Assembly: GCA_022559985.1 (NCBI GenBank)
Contig: JAFJTR010000015.1
Coordinates: 124,001-188,000 of the forward strand
DNA from: Parastagonospora avenae f. sp. tritici 18332-5
Lineage: Eukaryota; Ascomycota; Dothideomycetes; Pleosporales; Phaeosphaeriaceae
Direction: 5' to 3'
Length of the DNA stretch: 64,000 nt
Part shown: in pieces, positions 34,401 to 46,399 of the stretch
Position numbering within the stretch: the first letter of the stretch is position 1
Layout: every line of letters begins with the position of its first letter
Notes under the pieces: generated by a model
Database searches by the model: none
What the model was told of the DNA's origin: nothing
What the model saw: only the letters and a program-made list of their open reading frames with translations
Program-made: the position numbers and the translations under genes

Positions 34401-37143
34401 CTGCATGGCGCTCTGATCAGAACGACTATGACATTCATGCCCTCGATTTGAGGGTCCTGTATGGATCAATTGGTGGAAAGCCCCTAGCGCATCCGGGAAT
34501 CCAAAGTGCGACTATCGCACAATCCAGCAATGCTTCGTTAGGGCCAGGTGCAATGCGACTCAAGGTCAAGAACGAACACGAAAGCGAACGGTCACGGCGA
34601 TGCCGAATTATTGTCGCCCTTTTGGCTTCGATCGACGAAACAAGCACAACGATTATGAGCCTGGCGTGTAGGAACTGCGTGGCAGATGTGGATCGCACAA
34701 TCATGAGAGATGGTGGAAGAGGAAGGCTATGGAATTTTCGGTGCATGTTCTATGCAAAGCCCTCGTCCAGCAAGTGTGCAAAGGTATTCTCATTCGAGTG
34801 GCTACCACCCTACTCACTATGAGCTCGGGTGCTGCGGTGTGTGAAGGCACTTCTGCGCGCGGACAATAGGGCCATTGTCGGCAATGAGGCCCGGCCTCGA
34901 GACATTCTAGAGCCCTTACCAGGATCTTCAGCAGATGGCCCCGCCGCTGCGTAAGTAACTCCTGCAATACTCTTGCAACAGTACTCAGGACAAGGCTACA
35001 ATGGCCCACACGGCGGTATACGAAGCAAGGCCTAGTGGCATTGCCAAGTTGACTAGACAAAAGCCAAACTTGGGCGATACATACTACTGTTGGTACCTGG
35101 GTATGAGAAGGTCAGGTCTCAAAATTGTGTTGACGTACGCCCTAGCGGCGAGGCCACAAGTCAAGGAATACAGGTGAGAGATGAGATCGAATCCTGACGC
35201 AACCTGAGGAAATGGGCGTCTGCACTTCCGATCAAGGCTGGCTCGTGTCCAGGTCACCGGTAACTACTGGAAGTAATGGAGCAGGGGAGTCATCGGGGAA
35301 GTATGCCAGCTGCAGTGGGCAGAGTCAGTCGGTGATGATCGAGCCAAAAGCAGCAAACGCGAAGTCTCAGTGGCGGGCAGGGCTGTGTTTGAGTGCCAAC
35401 GAAAGCGTATTGAAGATGAGCAAGGGAGGATGGCTGTATGCATGTCCATCCGAAAAGGGAAGAGCACGAGGTACCCAGCATAGCGAAGCGAAGGGTGGTG
35501 AAGATGTATCTTTGCCAATGGAGATCTAACCAAAAGACAGGCATGCCCGCATGTTATTACTTCTTTCCTAACTGTACGTCACCCAATCAAGGGTTCGGAC
35601 GGACCTCGGATCTTGGGGGCCGCCCCACAGCAGCAGGTGCACGGATCCTTTTCGTCTTGATTTCTGCGGGATGACTCGCTCATCACCCTCATTATTTTGC
35701 CCAATTATGCCGCATCAGCGACGATTCGTTTCTTACGAGACCAAGACGCACCAGAGCCTTCACTGTCCAAGTACACTGCTTGCGTCCGCCCGTATCGCGC
35801 GTCAACAGCTGATGCTGCGTGCGGGTCCAACCAACCCACGGGCTTGCCCGTGCGATGACAGACCAGGGCTTCCGTATGGGCCATCCGGCCGCTTTGGGGG
35901 ACTTCGTTCAGCATGTTCTGGGAGCCACCGCCTCATTACCTAAGTTTAGCCCCGTCATTCGCCGTCCGCCACCGTGGCGGAGTGGGCTTACCTCGATGTG
36001 GGTAAGATGAGCTTCGGGAAGAGGCGCCGCCGTCGCTTCTCGTTTGGTTACAGTACAGATACAATAGCGTGGATTTGCACGCACGTGTGGTCGTCCTGGG
36101 GGCCCTGAGTCGTGTGTTCGATATTGAGCACGAGAACCAACTACAAGATTAAAGTCCAGCCACGATAAGCCAGCAAAGGATCCTCACCAGGGTGTCTCGC
36201 CCTATCGGATCATCGCGTGCGAAGATGGCCCAGCATGCTCTTCAGTATCGCACACAAAGCATCTTCAGAACTTCACAGTGCGAGAGTGGCCGTGTCTGCT
36301 ATTCGAAGAGAAGAGCTGAAATCAATGTTTGGAAATAACGCCTACCTCCACCAATGAACTTTGTCGTTTCCATCAGGAATGGGCCTCTTGGTGGCGCCCA
36401 ATGGTATGCGGCTCAGGCGTCTGTCTCGAATGGACGCACCCCCACACTTGTGTGCACCTGAGACCTGCCCATCGCAGCCACTACCTGTCCGCGCAAACTC
36501 TTGGAGCGAAGGTCCCGGCCCCGGCCCGTTCAAGATGCCTGTGAGCTCATCCTGCTGGCGCCCCTAGACGCATCCCTGATCCACCGCAGTGACCCCCAGT
36601 GCCCCCATTCACACAACACTGCAGACTAAGCACCCCTCCCCTGCTATCGCCAGGCCCGGTCGATTTTCACTAAAACTGTCATGCCTAGCAATTCCTGTGG
36701 CATCCACCCATTACCACTTGGCTGCATACGAGAGCGAAATTCCCTGTCCATCCTGCTGCATCAGTCTTGGTCTCGATTTCCGAGTCTCTCCCTGTTCCTG
36801 GGCCCTTCGGACGGTCTGCTCCACAACAGATCGTCATCCTTGTCTATTCGCGGGATGCAAAGAGAAGCCTACCATCTGTCCATACCTATATGTAAACCCC
36901 CAAACTCTCCCTCATCACGGATTGGATCGAGCGAGCATATCGAACTTCATGACCGCATAGCTCCCACGCCACCCCATCTTCTCTCGTCTCTCATTAGCAT
37001 CTACATACACTACTGCCGCAAATCTTCGGCACAGGCCGCACCTTACTGCCCACCTTCACACGGCTCCTCACCTTAGCTGGCTTCTAGCTATATAGCACAT
37101 ACATCTCACTGTGCACTTAGAGGCACCAGCTCTTCTGTCTGCA
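28435..37143. other. 8.7-kb stretch without a convincing gene
   Basis: It contains the TUP1 3' region on the left and, on the right, a pyrimidine-rich leader-like tract (about 36590-37110) upstream of the C2H2 gene. The longest open frame (29419..30057 plus, 212 codons) has no family motif, no signal peptide and unremarkable composition, so it is not called. Base composition by eye is balanced, not AT-rich, so heavy repeat-induced mutation of a transposon is not suggested. Two AACACGTG boxes lie at 29296..29303 and 29323..29332. I saw no tRNA-like A and B boxes, no terminal repeats and no tandem arrays. Long regulatory DNA, non-coding transcripts or an old eroded insertion are all possible. 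Confidence 0.6.
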
Positions 37144-38759
37144 ATGGCCGCTGTCGTTGCCCATCAACACGCTGGTCTTTGGCATCGACGACTTGACCAT
37201 TTTCACATCCCCGACGTCCACTTCACCGGCATGATGCCACAATACGAAAACCAAAGGACTGGTATCAGTGCACCGACATCCCGATCGTTCCTGCCTGCGA
37301 CAACGCAAATGGACCTGAGCCTGCCTCTGTTCTCTGCGAACGGACTCCCAACATCGGTGCCGTACCAATCGAGTGGAACTTTTGCATACGACTCTTCTGT
37401 CAATCCCTACAACATGCAGCAGAGTAACATGCAGCCCTCCTATTCAATGAACTACACACCCAATCTTTCGCCTGCAGTCTCATATACCGACAGAACTGAG
37501 CATCAGCCACTTGCCAACGTACACGAAGCTCGCCACGCCTTTGCTCTTGATAGCGCTCATTTGGTCAAAGCCGAAAGTGCATCTCCCGCTCAATCTAGTC
37601 CAGTATACAACAACGCGTCATACACTTCAGAGTACAAGAGATCTTCTTCTGAACCGATGGACCCATCCAACATCAACTTCGCTACGGATGTCGACACTTT
37701 GATGAAGGCAATCCAGGCGAAGCAGACGACATCGGCACAAAAGCAAGAAGCACCTCCCAAAGTGAGTTCATACACAAAGCTATTCGCTCAGATTTCGATA
37801 TACTGATCATGTCATAGCGTGAGGAGCCGAAAGTCAGCCAAAAGCCACGTAAGCGGTACCAGTGCCACATGCCAGATTGTAACAAGAGCTTCTTCCAAAA
37901 GACGCATCTTGAGATTCACATACGGGCACATACTGGAGCCAAGCCATTTGTAAATTTTTCCAACTCAATCCTTGGGACTTTTGTTAATCAATCTCCAGGA
38001 GTGCAAGGCACCAGGATGCGGCCAAAGGTTCTCTCAACTAGGCAACTTGAAGGTCAGTGTTTCAAGGGTGCATAGTCAAACTGTACCTTTGCTTACTTTG
38101 CCATCAGACTCATGAAAGGCGCCATACTGGAGAGCGGCCCTACAGTTGCGACATCTGTGGAAAGACATTCGCACAGCGTGGCAATGTCCGTGCTCATAAG
38201 ATTGTACACCAACAGATCAAACCTTTCACTTGTAGGCTCGACGATTGTGGGAAACAGTTCACTCAACTTGGCAACCTCAAGGTAATTTTCGAATTCGCTG
38301 CACTCCTGAAGCGTCGCTAATCCTTTGTAGTCACATCAGAACAAGTTCCATGCTTCGACACTCAAGTACCTCACGCAGAAGTTCGCCACCATAACTCCGG
38401 GCGATTATGTATCACACGCAGACAAGGAGCTATGGGAGTACTTTGCGTCCCTGTACAAGAACTCGAACAAGGGCATAAAGGGACGCGGGAAAGACCGGAG
38501 AATATCTGCAATGTCCTCTTCAGCCTCTATCCATCCCTCGTCGTACTCGACGATGCCCACATCTAACACTCGGGGCTATCCCGGATCGTACAACCACAAC
38601 GGCAGTGACCGTAGCAGCCGTAGCTCGTCGGCATGTACGGATCTCAGCAACCATCGCCCAGAACCTAATTACGACTTCAACGCACCTATGCAGGCCGGGT
38701 ATCCGACACAAGGGACAGGTTACGATGACATGGTGTTCCCCGAGCGCAAGATGTACTGA
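37144..38759 (+). CDS. C2H2 zinc-finger transcription factor, Azf1-like
   Basis: Nuclear DNA-binding regulator related to yeast Azf1 and its filamentous fungal homologues. Exons 37144..37761, 37818..37949, 37999..38052, 38108..38281, 38331..38759 (introns 56, 49, 55 and 49 bp), 468 residues. The N-terminal 205 residues are Ser/Asn/Gln-rich and probably regulatory. Four C2H2 fingers span about residues 222-335: CHMPDC..HIRAH, CKAPGC..HERRH, CDIC..HKIVH and CRLDDC..HQNKFH, with TGERPY-type linkers. The segment after the fingers (STLKYLTQKFATITPGDYVS, ELWEYFASLYKNSNKGIKGR) is strongly conserved in this family and secures the assignment. The tail is Ser/Tyr/Asn-rich. The ATG at 37144 is the only ATG upstream in frame; its frame extends further 5' only by non-ATG codons. 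Confidence 0.92.
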
Positions 38760-41700
38760 GCACATGCCAGGGATGAAAACTATAGACCATGTATTCAAGA
38801 TGGGCGATGAGGAGTTTAGGGGCCATGGACGCAGTAGGGCAGTCAACATGGTATCCGAGCTAGTGCAGCGACGGTACACTTTTTGGTCTTTGTCAACTTC
38901 AATGGAGTTAGGGCTAAGTGCAAGATATTCGGCCATCAGCCATGTATATATGGCCAGCCCTCGCTTGCACGGCAAACGTTCTTTGTATATTATATGTATT
39001 ACGCGCACCCCATGAATATCGAATTATGCTTCCACAAACAGACTGAAGAATTGTTCACGTCTAGTAGGAGGTTGCCGCGGTGCATTGTCACTCACCCACC
39101 GCTTGATGACCGTCACAAGTATGGTTCTATATTCCCATACGCCACTCCACACAGCTCTCTTCCGTCTCCCACGCTCGGCAATATCAGCGATGGAGTTACC
39201 GCGCAGCATGTGTGACCTCATAAATCCGAGATGGCTTGATGACACTTATCTGTCATTGCAGTAATTATGTGATGGTTTGAGGTTGTGGCGTCTGGTGCAG
39301 TACGGCTTTGGTTCGAGCTGCAGGTCCACCGCCCCACGCTTACTACGGACGGTGAAATGTTGATTGAGGCTACGGATATCCGCCGAACCACAGCGGGTGC
39401 TGGGCAGAAGGGAAGGGCCGACTAACGGGCCCTCTTGCCGCGCGGACCGTCGACAATGCAACACCAACCCTCGAGCACCTACGCACGTGTCCTGTGCTTC
39501 CAGCACAACATGACTGTTTCTTTCTCACTGCGATCATGGGTATTGTTACAAGAGACTATTCCCGCGCACTCCAACTCGCCCAGAGGCTTTCTCCGCGGAT
39601 TGTATCGGGTTATCGAGATCCAACCCGTTTCGAGCTGCCCATCCCGCGCGCCTCACAGCCAGCCAGCCCCCCTCCCATGCAGGCGTCCAGATACGGTTGT
39701 ACAAATCTACTGCCAGGCAGCCAATAGGAAGGCCGAACTCTATACCGAGCCGATTCCGAGCGCCGGGTTGGTATTTGTGCACTCCCCGAAGGAAGCTGGC
39801 ATATCCCTGGTTGTCGCCGACAGCATGCCGTCGTCTCGTCTCGTGACCATGAAAACCCCATGGACAGTGACGAAAGGAGCGAGTGATTTTCAAGGCTTCA
39901 TAAATGGTTGCGCTTCATTATTCTCCAAGGGGATATCAAAACCCACTGATCTGCACATCGTCACCGCATTTCTGGGCATGATCGACGTAGATCTAGCCGT
40001 CGATCATGAGGTCCAGAGCCCCATGGCACACAAGTTGGTATGACGTTGAACGGCCAGTCTGGAGCGGCATTGCGAGGTAGTGAGGCTTATTGGTAAGAAA
40101 ACTTGGTCGGTATGGGAAGAGCGCATGCTGGGGCATGGGTTATGCTTGAACTTGAGTGGTCCAAAATGATGCAAGATGCTCACTGCTGGGGCGGTGTTAC
40201 CAGGGTTGCAGGAGGTGCTTATCGCACAGACTTCCACATTGTATGACCACTTCCTCGACCTTGCTAGTCGAATCCCATGGAACCAGAAATCATCGTTATG
40301 ACAAGCACTTTTTAGAATTGTGCTTTGACTGGAGATGGCTGGTGCGCGTGGGCTGTCATATGCGTGGTCGAGTTTGAAGTAGGCAAGCATACCCATGGTC
40401 AGACGGCTGTCATTCCTAGCCTTCAAATGGCGCCCCTTCAACCTCACGACTGACCCCTCCACATTACGTACCCGCTCATGACCTCGCCGAAACACGTGGC
40501 AGCAATCTTCACCCTTACTTGCCCTAGATTCAGCTTCCAGTTCATATCATGTCATTTCCAGGAGAGGTTCGACACTGGTGCCTCGCCTGCTTGAGCGCTG
40601 CACCCCACACGCACGCGGCTCAAAGCGCAGATGTCCGCGCGCCATGACCAACTCCAAGACTCTGTTGACGCCCAATTTCAGCTGATGCGCGCCCCGGATC
40701 GCTCGGTTGATATCCTCCGCCTGAAACTTACCAAGCAGTCGGGATCCGTCCGTTTTGCCTGCATGGCCTGTTGACCATCGGCATAGCGAGTCAGCCATGG
40801 TGACCCAAAAGAATTGTGCAAAGAATGGGCTTAAAACGCCCGTAGTGTCACTGTTGCGCAGTACATGCACAGGTTGAGAAAGTAATGGACCACGAAAGCT
40901 GGCTTCATCATTTCAAATGCGCGAGTTGCGCCGCCGCCAGCATCTAGACGTGGCCCCTGTGTACCCCAACAGAGCGATTCTTGGCCAGGACATCTGCCAT
41001 CATCGTACCATCAGCTTAATGGAGTGAACGGCGACCTACGCAAACAAGGTACTTGTGAAGGTGTGACAAAATGTCAAACAGGATTTTGGGGGTATGGCTT
41101 GGCGTCCCACGACAGCGCCCCCATCCTCTGCGGCATGTGTTGTAGCACACATCCGATCCTGGCACCCTCGAGATTTCCACGTCTTCCAGCGATCCATTTC
41201 AAAACACGGCATATGCTAAGCTCGCGCCCGTTTCAAAACCATGGTCACACCGCGGCCGTATTGTTTCTCTTAGTGGAAGGCTGCAGCAATGCACCGATGC
41301 TCGGGAACTCGCCGTGGCAGCGTAAACATTTGTTTGTGGTGCCTTATCAAAACATTCCGATCAGCTACTCGTGCTTGCATGGACAGTTCGTTACCAACGT
41401 TTTTCGCGACTTGAGATATAAAGAATTACCCACCTTTGAGCGATACAGTATGTTGTTCGATTTGGACGCAACAGCTCTCTCCCTCCACGTTCTAGAGACC
41501 TTTGACACGAGCTTGACAGCTTGATACATCACACTCGTATGACCTTGCTCTTCATGCGCTCGGCTCGCCGCTCCGGTTTCTCGAACGCCGGCAGGCGCCC
41601 TACACATGAAAGATGGCGCTCGCGAGCCCGACAACTCCACATTCCGATAACGTCCAAGACGTCGCACAGTCTCGTCAACACGGAGTGTACGACCTCCAGC

Positions 41701-43092
41701 CTACTCCTCGGGAAGACCGGTGCCCATTCTGATGTCTCCATACGTCTGTGTAACCACGCTTCCCAGAACGTCGGGCTCGTAGTTTCCTTGCTTGCTCAAC
41801 TGCATGATCTAGAGCACAATGTTGAGGAGCAACATGCGTTCTTTCAGCTGCAGGAACTTCCCAGAGTCGATAAAATCCTGCGTGGTAACATACCCTGTCT
41901 CTATGGTTCTCGAGCGACCGAGTACGCACACCATTCATTCGTTCCTAGCACCGAATACTTTCCCGTTGGTTTGGAAATGAATACTGCCGTGTCACCCGCG
42001 AATGCGCCTCGAACGGACCTGGCCGCGCAATTACCGTCTTCGATACCTCATTTGCCCATCTACACAGCGCTTCGAAACTTCAGCACATTGCCACACAACC
42101 GCTTGTCTCACCCATCTACTGCAAGCCCATCCAACACTGGACATAACAAGCGCACGTAGTCATACGACACTACTGCTCACAGCCGAGTGGGTCTCAGGAG
42201 AGTATGAGGATATTGGGAGCCGGGGAGGCCTACATTGAGCAATGTGCGCGACCGGACACACTTGCATACGATATACAGGAGGCGTACCTCACATGACCTG
42301 TTGTACAACAGACTCCAAGGCAGTGGTTCCGAACGGTACTTCCCGTTTTAATTGACGCGTTTTCGGGCACTACATACATACCTCGAGTATTTACCCCTGA
42401 AGATCTGCCGGCTCGGAATAGTATCTCATCGAGCATGTGTGGGCTGATGCCCTGCGTTGCAGCCCGACTTCGGAGGGGTGTACGTACTCTGTGAGGCTAC
42501 GAAGTGTATTGAAGGCTGAGTAGAGACAAGGCCGTTGCCTAGAGCGACAGTCGTGAGTGGCACTACCAGCAAGTGTCTGTTTTCTTACGAGCATCGCAGC
42601 GTTCTTGGCTATAGGTGTACTGCAGAGGCGTTGAAGCATTAAACTTACGAAGCTGTCCGATACGTTCTACGCTCACCAATCCGGAACTTAATGCGATGAG
42701 GCTGTCATACTCTAGTCTGAACGTTGGTTCTGCTTGATTGTCGTATCCATCATGCTGGAATGACTCAACGTCGCACGGGTGTTTATTGTGCAGCATTTCG
42801 ATAGCATGTCGACGTCGGCAAGTCCTTGACATTATCGTGTATATTGGCAGATATCGCCCTTGGCGGGCTCGCATGTCAGTGAGGCGAACCTCGTGCGGAA
42901 TCGATGTATCGATCGCCGCCCATCGTAACAATACGGATAGCGTTTTTGCTCGAAGCTAGGAACCACGTTCTCGTGCATCAGTGCCACACGAACAGTGATG
43001 CAGGTACCCGAGCCCGAGGGCTAAACTTTTGACCGTTGACCAGCCTTATTGCAGTCAAGTTGATCATCGAAGGTTTAGGAGCCGTCGGAGAT

Positions 43093-43122
43093 TTGCAGCA
43101 CCGGCCTCACCAGGTGCTGCAA
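43093..43122. repeat. Perfect 10-bp inverted repeat with 10-nt loop
   Basis: TTGCAGCACC is followed, after ten bases, by GGTGCTGCAA. The stem is GC-balanced and could form a stable hairpin in RNA or a cruciform in DNA. It lies in non-coding sequence about 1.8 kb upstream of ERG3. Function is unknown. Confidence 0.7.
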
Positions 43123-44575
43123 TATTTCCTATGCGTCCTGTTCGAACTCGACCTACTATTAGGGAGTGGCAGTCATCTGATATACAAGCCTGGATAGACT
43201 TAATAGCTTGTTAGTAGGCCGCGGAGTTGAAATTACCTCAAAGGAAGACAGCTTGACGGAACTGCTCTGAGATAGTTTGGGTGAGGCACAGCGCGCACGA
43301 ATTGTTGCCATACTTCATGGTCTGCGCATCATCGGTTCGACTCATCATTCGAGCATGGGACGACCACGCTCTCCGTAGCTGTAGTGTGAAGTACACGCTC
43401 GGTCACCACTGTCGGCTCCGCTTGATAGCACAACAGGCGATAGCTCGAGCACATGTTTGTTGGACGGATCCCCCTTACGAGCAGGTTGGGCTCACCTACG
43501 GCCGGGTGTTTGTAGCTCGGGTCAGGGTTACCGCGTGAACTGGTGTACAAGTTTTCGATGTCTGGAGTGCGCGGAATCTGTTTCCACGTCGTCAAGCTCC
43601 CAATGGTGGTCCGCGTTGCGACAAGATGCGCGAGGGGATCTGCTTAGTTTGCTGTTGTGTCGTGGATCAGTATGTCGCCCGTGGTACTTCGCCCGACTGT
43701 TGGCGGCGGGTGGTGTCATCAAATTTCCGTGAAGGTGGACGAGACGGAGATGAATAGGAGGAGTTTGACTGCAGGAGGTATTGAATAGGTGGTGTAGGGT
43801 AAGATGGACAATGACGAGGCGATGTAACATGACCATTGTCGTCTTTACAATGGAAGATACAAATCGGGCTACCTTCAATGCCTACAAGCTTCATTCACAG
43901 CGTTGAGGTACCGAAGAAATGCATAGGTTGCGGGACATGGTCTGACCGCAAAATGTGTTGTGCCAAAGACCAGCTCGTGTCACAATGACAACTCACCACG
44001 CGCTTGCATGATGATGGTATTCTTGCTCAACAGAACGTGCATCATCCTGTCCTTGGAGTACTAGATGCGTTGTCGAATATCCCGCCGACGCGTTAGTTGT
44101 CCTGTTTATCTGAGCAAGTGTGTTGTCATACACCGTAAGCGCTGTATCTTAACTTAAAGGGCGACTGCTTGATGAGCTACGAGACTAGATAGATTCAAAG
44201 GTGTTTTCCAATATATGCGCTAGTGGACCTCCGGGGCTGATGGTGACGGTGGCGAGGAGTGCACGTGATGCGATAAGAAGGCAATTCGCATTTGTCATCC
44301 ATCGGAATGTGCGGTGAGAGTGCGGCAAGTCCACAAATGACAAGAAATCAAAGGAGAGAAACGACGCGTAGCGGGGTAGACAATCACGTAAATACCGCAG
44401 CGCCCAGAAACGGACTGGCGACTGAGGAGGTGGCATGATGGTGTTGCGTGGGTCGTCCGACTGCTCCGAGCACGATCCGAGGCCCATCTGATATGATAAA
44501 GGGGCGCTGGTATGTCAGGCCCCGGTCAGTCCACTCCGGCTTCCACGGCTTCTTCATTTCCGTGGCCTTGGATAG

Positions 44576-44584
44576 ATCACGTGA
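44576..44584. promoter_or_regulatory. ATCACGTGA E-box upstream of ERG3
   Basis: The palindromic TCACGTGA lies about 350 bp upstream of the ERG3 ATG. A second CACGTG in GCACGTGAT lies at 44261..44269. Basic helix-loop-helix factors, including sterol-regulatory SREBP/SrbA-type proteins, bind E-box or E-box-like sites. The link to sterol regulation is inferred from position only. Confidence 0.4.
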
Positions 44585-44630
44585 GACTGCCAATGTCGTA
44601 CCCTGAAGTGTGTGATTGGCAGGTACCCGT

Positions 44631-44695
44631 TTTTAACGGCCGTGTTGATAATTTTTAGTGGGTCCGCTCAGGGACTGCAATTATCGCCGTTAAAA
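44631..44695. repeat. Perfect 10-bp inverted repeat upstream of ERG3
   Basis: TTTTAACGGC at 44631..44640 and its exact reverse complement GCCGTTAAAA at 44686..44695, separated by 45 bp. It lies about 240-300 bp upstream of the ERG3 ATG. It could be paired sites for a dimeric factor (AACGG resembles a Myb-type core) or the remnant ends of a very short insertion. Confidence 0.6.
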
Positions 44696-44930
44696 GTGCT
44701 AAAGTCCTCAAAGGGCTGCCGTCGCCTCCGCATCGCCCCTGCACTCAGTCTGCTTCAGCGCACTTGCACTGCTCTTTCACTTGTGTAGACTGTTCCATTT
44801 TGTGCTGTTCCTGCATTGCGACAGCTGTTATCCACCCCTTGTCTGCGTGTTTAGGCCCTACAAAACACCACGAATCGCAGCTCTTTCGTACCTGAACGCC
44901 CGGCGCTGCGCGGTCCAACCAACGCCCGCC

Positions 44931-46032
44931 ATGGATATCGTCCTCGAGGTCTTCGACACATTCATCTTCGACCCCATCTACGCCACGCTGCTGCCAGCTG
45001 CGTCGCAATCGCTCGCGCCCAATGCCACATACTCGAGCTTCAGAGAGGAGCCCACGAGCTTCGTGAAGCCACACTCGTCATGGCAGTATGAGCCATCGAC
45101 ACACTACTTCTCCATTCAGCCCTCACAATATGCCTACCAGAGCGCATTGACTCGCGACGACTGGCGGCGACAGGCGCTGACGCTGTTTCTCATTACATGG
45201 TGCGCACCCTCAAACAGAACTGCAAGGCACCCTGGCTAATTCACCTCGCAGGCTCTTTGGCGTATTCGTCTACTTCATCTTCGCCGGCCTGTCCTACCTG
45301 TTCATCTTCGACAAGGCCACTTTCTCCCACCCGCGATACCTCAAGAATCAGATCAAGCTCGAGATCAAGCAGGCCAACGTCGCCTTCCCGGTCATGGCCA
45401 TCCTGACGGTGCCCTGGTTCCTTGCCGAAGTGCGCGGCTACTCGAAGCTATATGACACAACAGAGGAGGGTCCCGGCCGCTGGTACGACTGGGCGCAATT
45501 CCCCTTCTTCCTACTCTTCACCGACTCGTTCATCTATTGGATCCACCGCGGTCTGCACCACCCGCGCGTCTACAAGTACATCCACAAGCCTCACCACAAG
45601 TGGATCATGCCGTCTCCTTTCGCCTCCCACGCCTTCCACCCGCTCGACGGCTACGCACAGGGCCTGCCCTACCACCTGTTCCCGTTCCTGTTCCCGCTCT
45701 CCAAGGTCGCATCCGTCGCCTTCTTCATCTTCGTCAACATTTGGACCGTCATGATCCACGACGGTGAATACGCCCACAACTCCGCCGTCATCAACGGCGC
45801 CGCCTGCCATACCATGCACCACCTCTACTTCAACTACAACTACGGCCAGTTCTTCACTCTCTGGGACCGCATGGGTGGCAGCTACCGCAAGCCCAATGAC
45901 GAGCTGTTCCAAAAGGAACTCAAGATGTGCCAGGCCGAGTGGAAGAAGCAATCTGAGGCTGCCGACAAGATGATCCAGGAAGTCGAGGGTGACGAGGGCC
46001 GCGAATACGTGGAGACTAAGAAGCTCCGCTAG
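44931..46032 (+). CDS. erg3: C-5 sterol desaturase (Erg3)
   Basis: ER-membrane di-iron enzyme that introduces the C5-C6 double bond in ergosterol synthesis; loss confers altered azole response in many fungi. Exons 44931..45199 and 45252..46032, 52-bp intron, 349 residues. The three His clusters of the fatty-acid hydroxylase/sterol desaturase superfamily are present: HRGLHH (188-193), HKPHH (201-205) and HTMHH (276-280), the last followed by LYFNYNYGQFFTLWDR. Family blocks SFREEPTSFVKPHSSWQYEP, FTDSFIYWIHRGLHH and PYHLFPFLFPL are also clear. Hydrophobic segments flank the His boxes. The start ATG sits in a good context directly before DIVLEVFDTFIFDPIYATLL. Confidence 0.96.
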
Positions 46033-46399
46033 ATGAAGATGTGATGGCTGTTACGAAGAATACTGCATAGAAGTGACGAGGAAGATAGGCGCCCGTGGTT
46101 GTAGATCAACCATGATGGCACGTCTGGGGATGAAGAAGGGGGTTTGTATATACCATTCAACGCATTCGCTTGCATCATGTTTGGAAAGAGGAGCGCGGCC
46201 GCACAACGGCTGCCTCGAGATTTAATGTTGCAACAGCAGTTGGCCATTTCTAGCATAAACTATCTGTAGAATAATATCTAATGTCACGAGAGTGATTCAC
46301 TTCATACTGTTCGTTCAGGGGCTTTTATGCAGTGTAGTTGATGTAATGCAATTGACATATGCCATTGATGGTACACGTCCGTATTCAAGTACAATTACA
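46033..46399. other. Convergent 3' intergenic region
   Basis: 367 bp between the stops of ERG3 and the wax-synthase-like gene, which converge. It should contain both polyadenylation regions. No other feature was seen. Confidence 0.6.

Larger units (their letters stand above)
38760..44930. other. 6.2-kb stretch without a convincing gene
   Basis: It runs from the C2H2 gene stop to the ERG3 start. Open frames of about 200 codons at 39435..40043 and 41521..42159 begin at non-ATG codons, lack motifs and appear random; shorter ones on both strands are the same. A perfect 10-bp hairpin lies at 43093..43122. The last 700 bp carry CACGTG boxes and a short inverted repeat relevant to ERG3. Composition appears balanced. 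No tRNA, transposase text or terminal repeats were seen. Confidence 0.6.

Noticed and set aside
39435..40043. 202-codon open frame on the plus strand
   Set aside because: Begins at TTG, composition looks random, no recognisable motif.
41521..42159. 212-codon open frame following another 166-codon frame (41024..41524)
   Set aside because: The two are in different frames, the second begins at a non-ATG codon, and neither has family resemblance.
46033..46399. Possible functional link of ERG3 and the wax-synthase-like gene as a lipid gene pair
   Set aside because: They converge and do not share a promoter, and nothing in the sequence indicates that the second enzyme acts on sterols.
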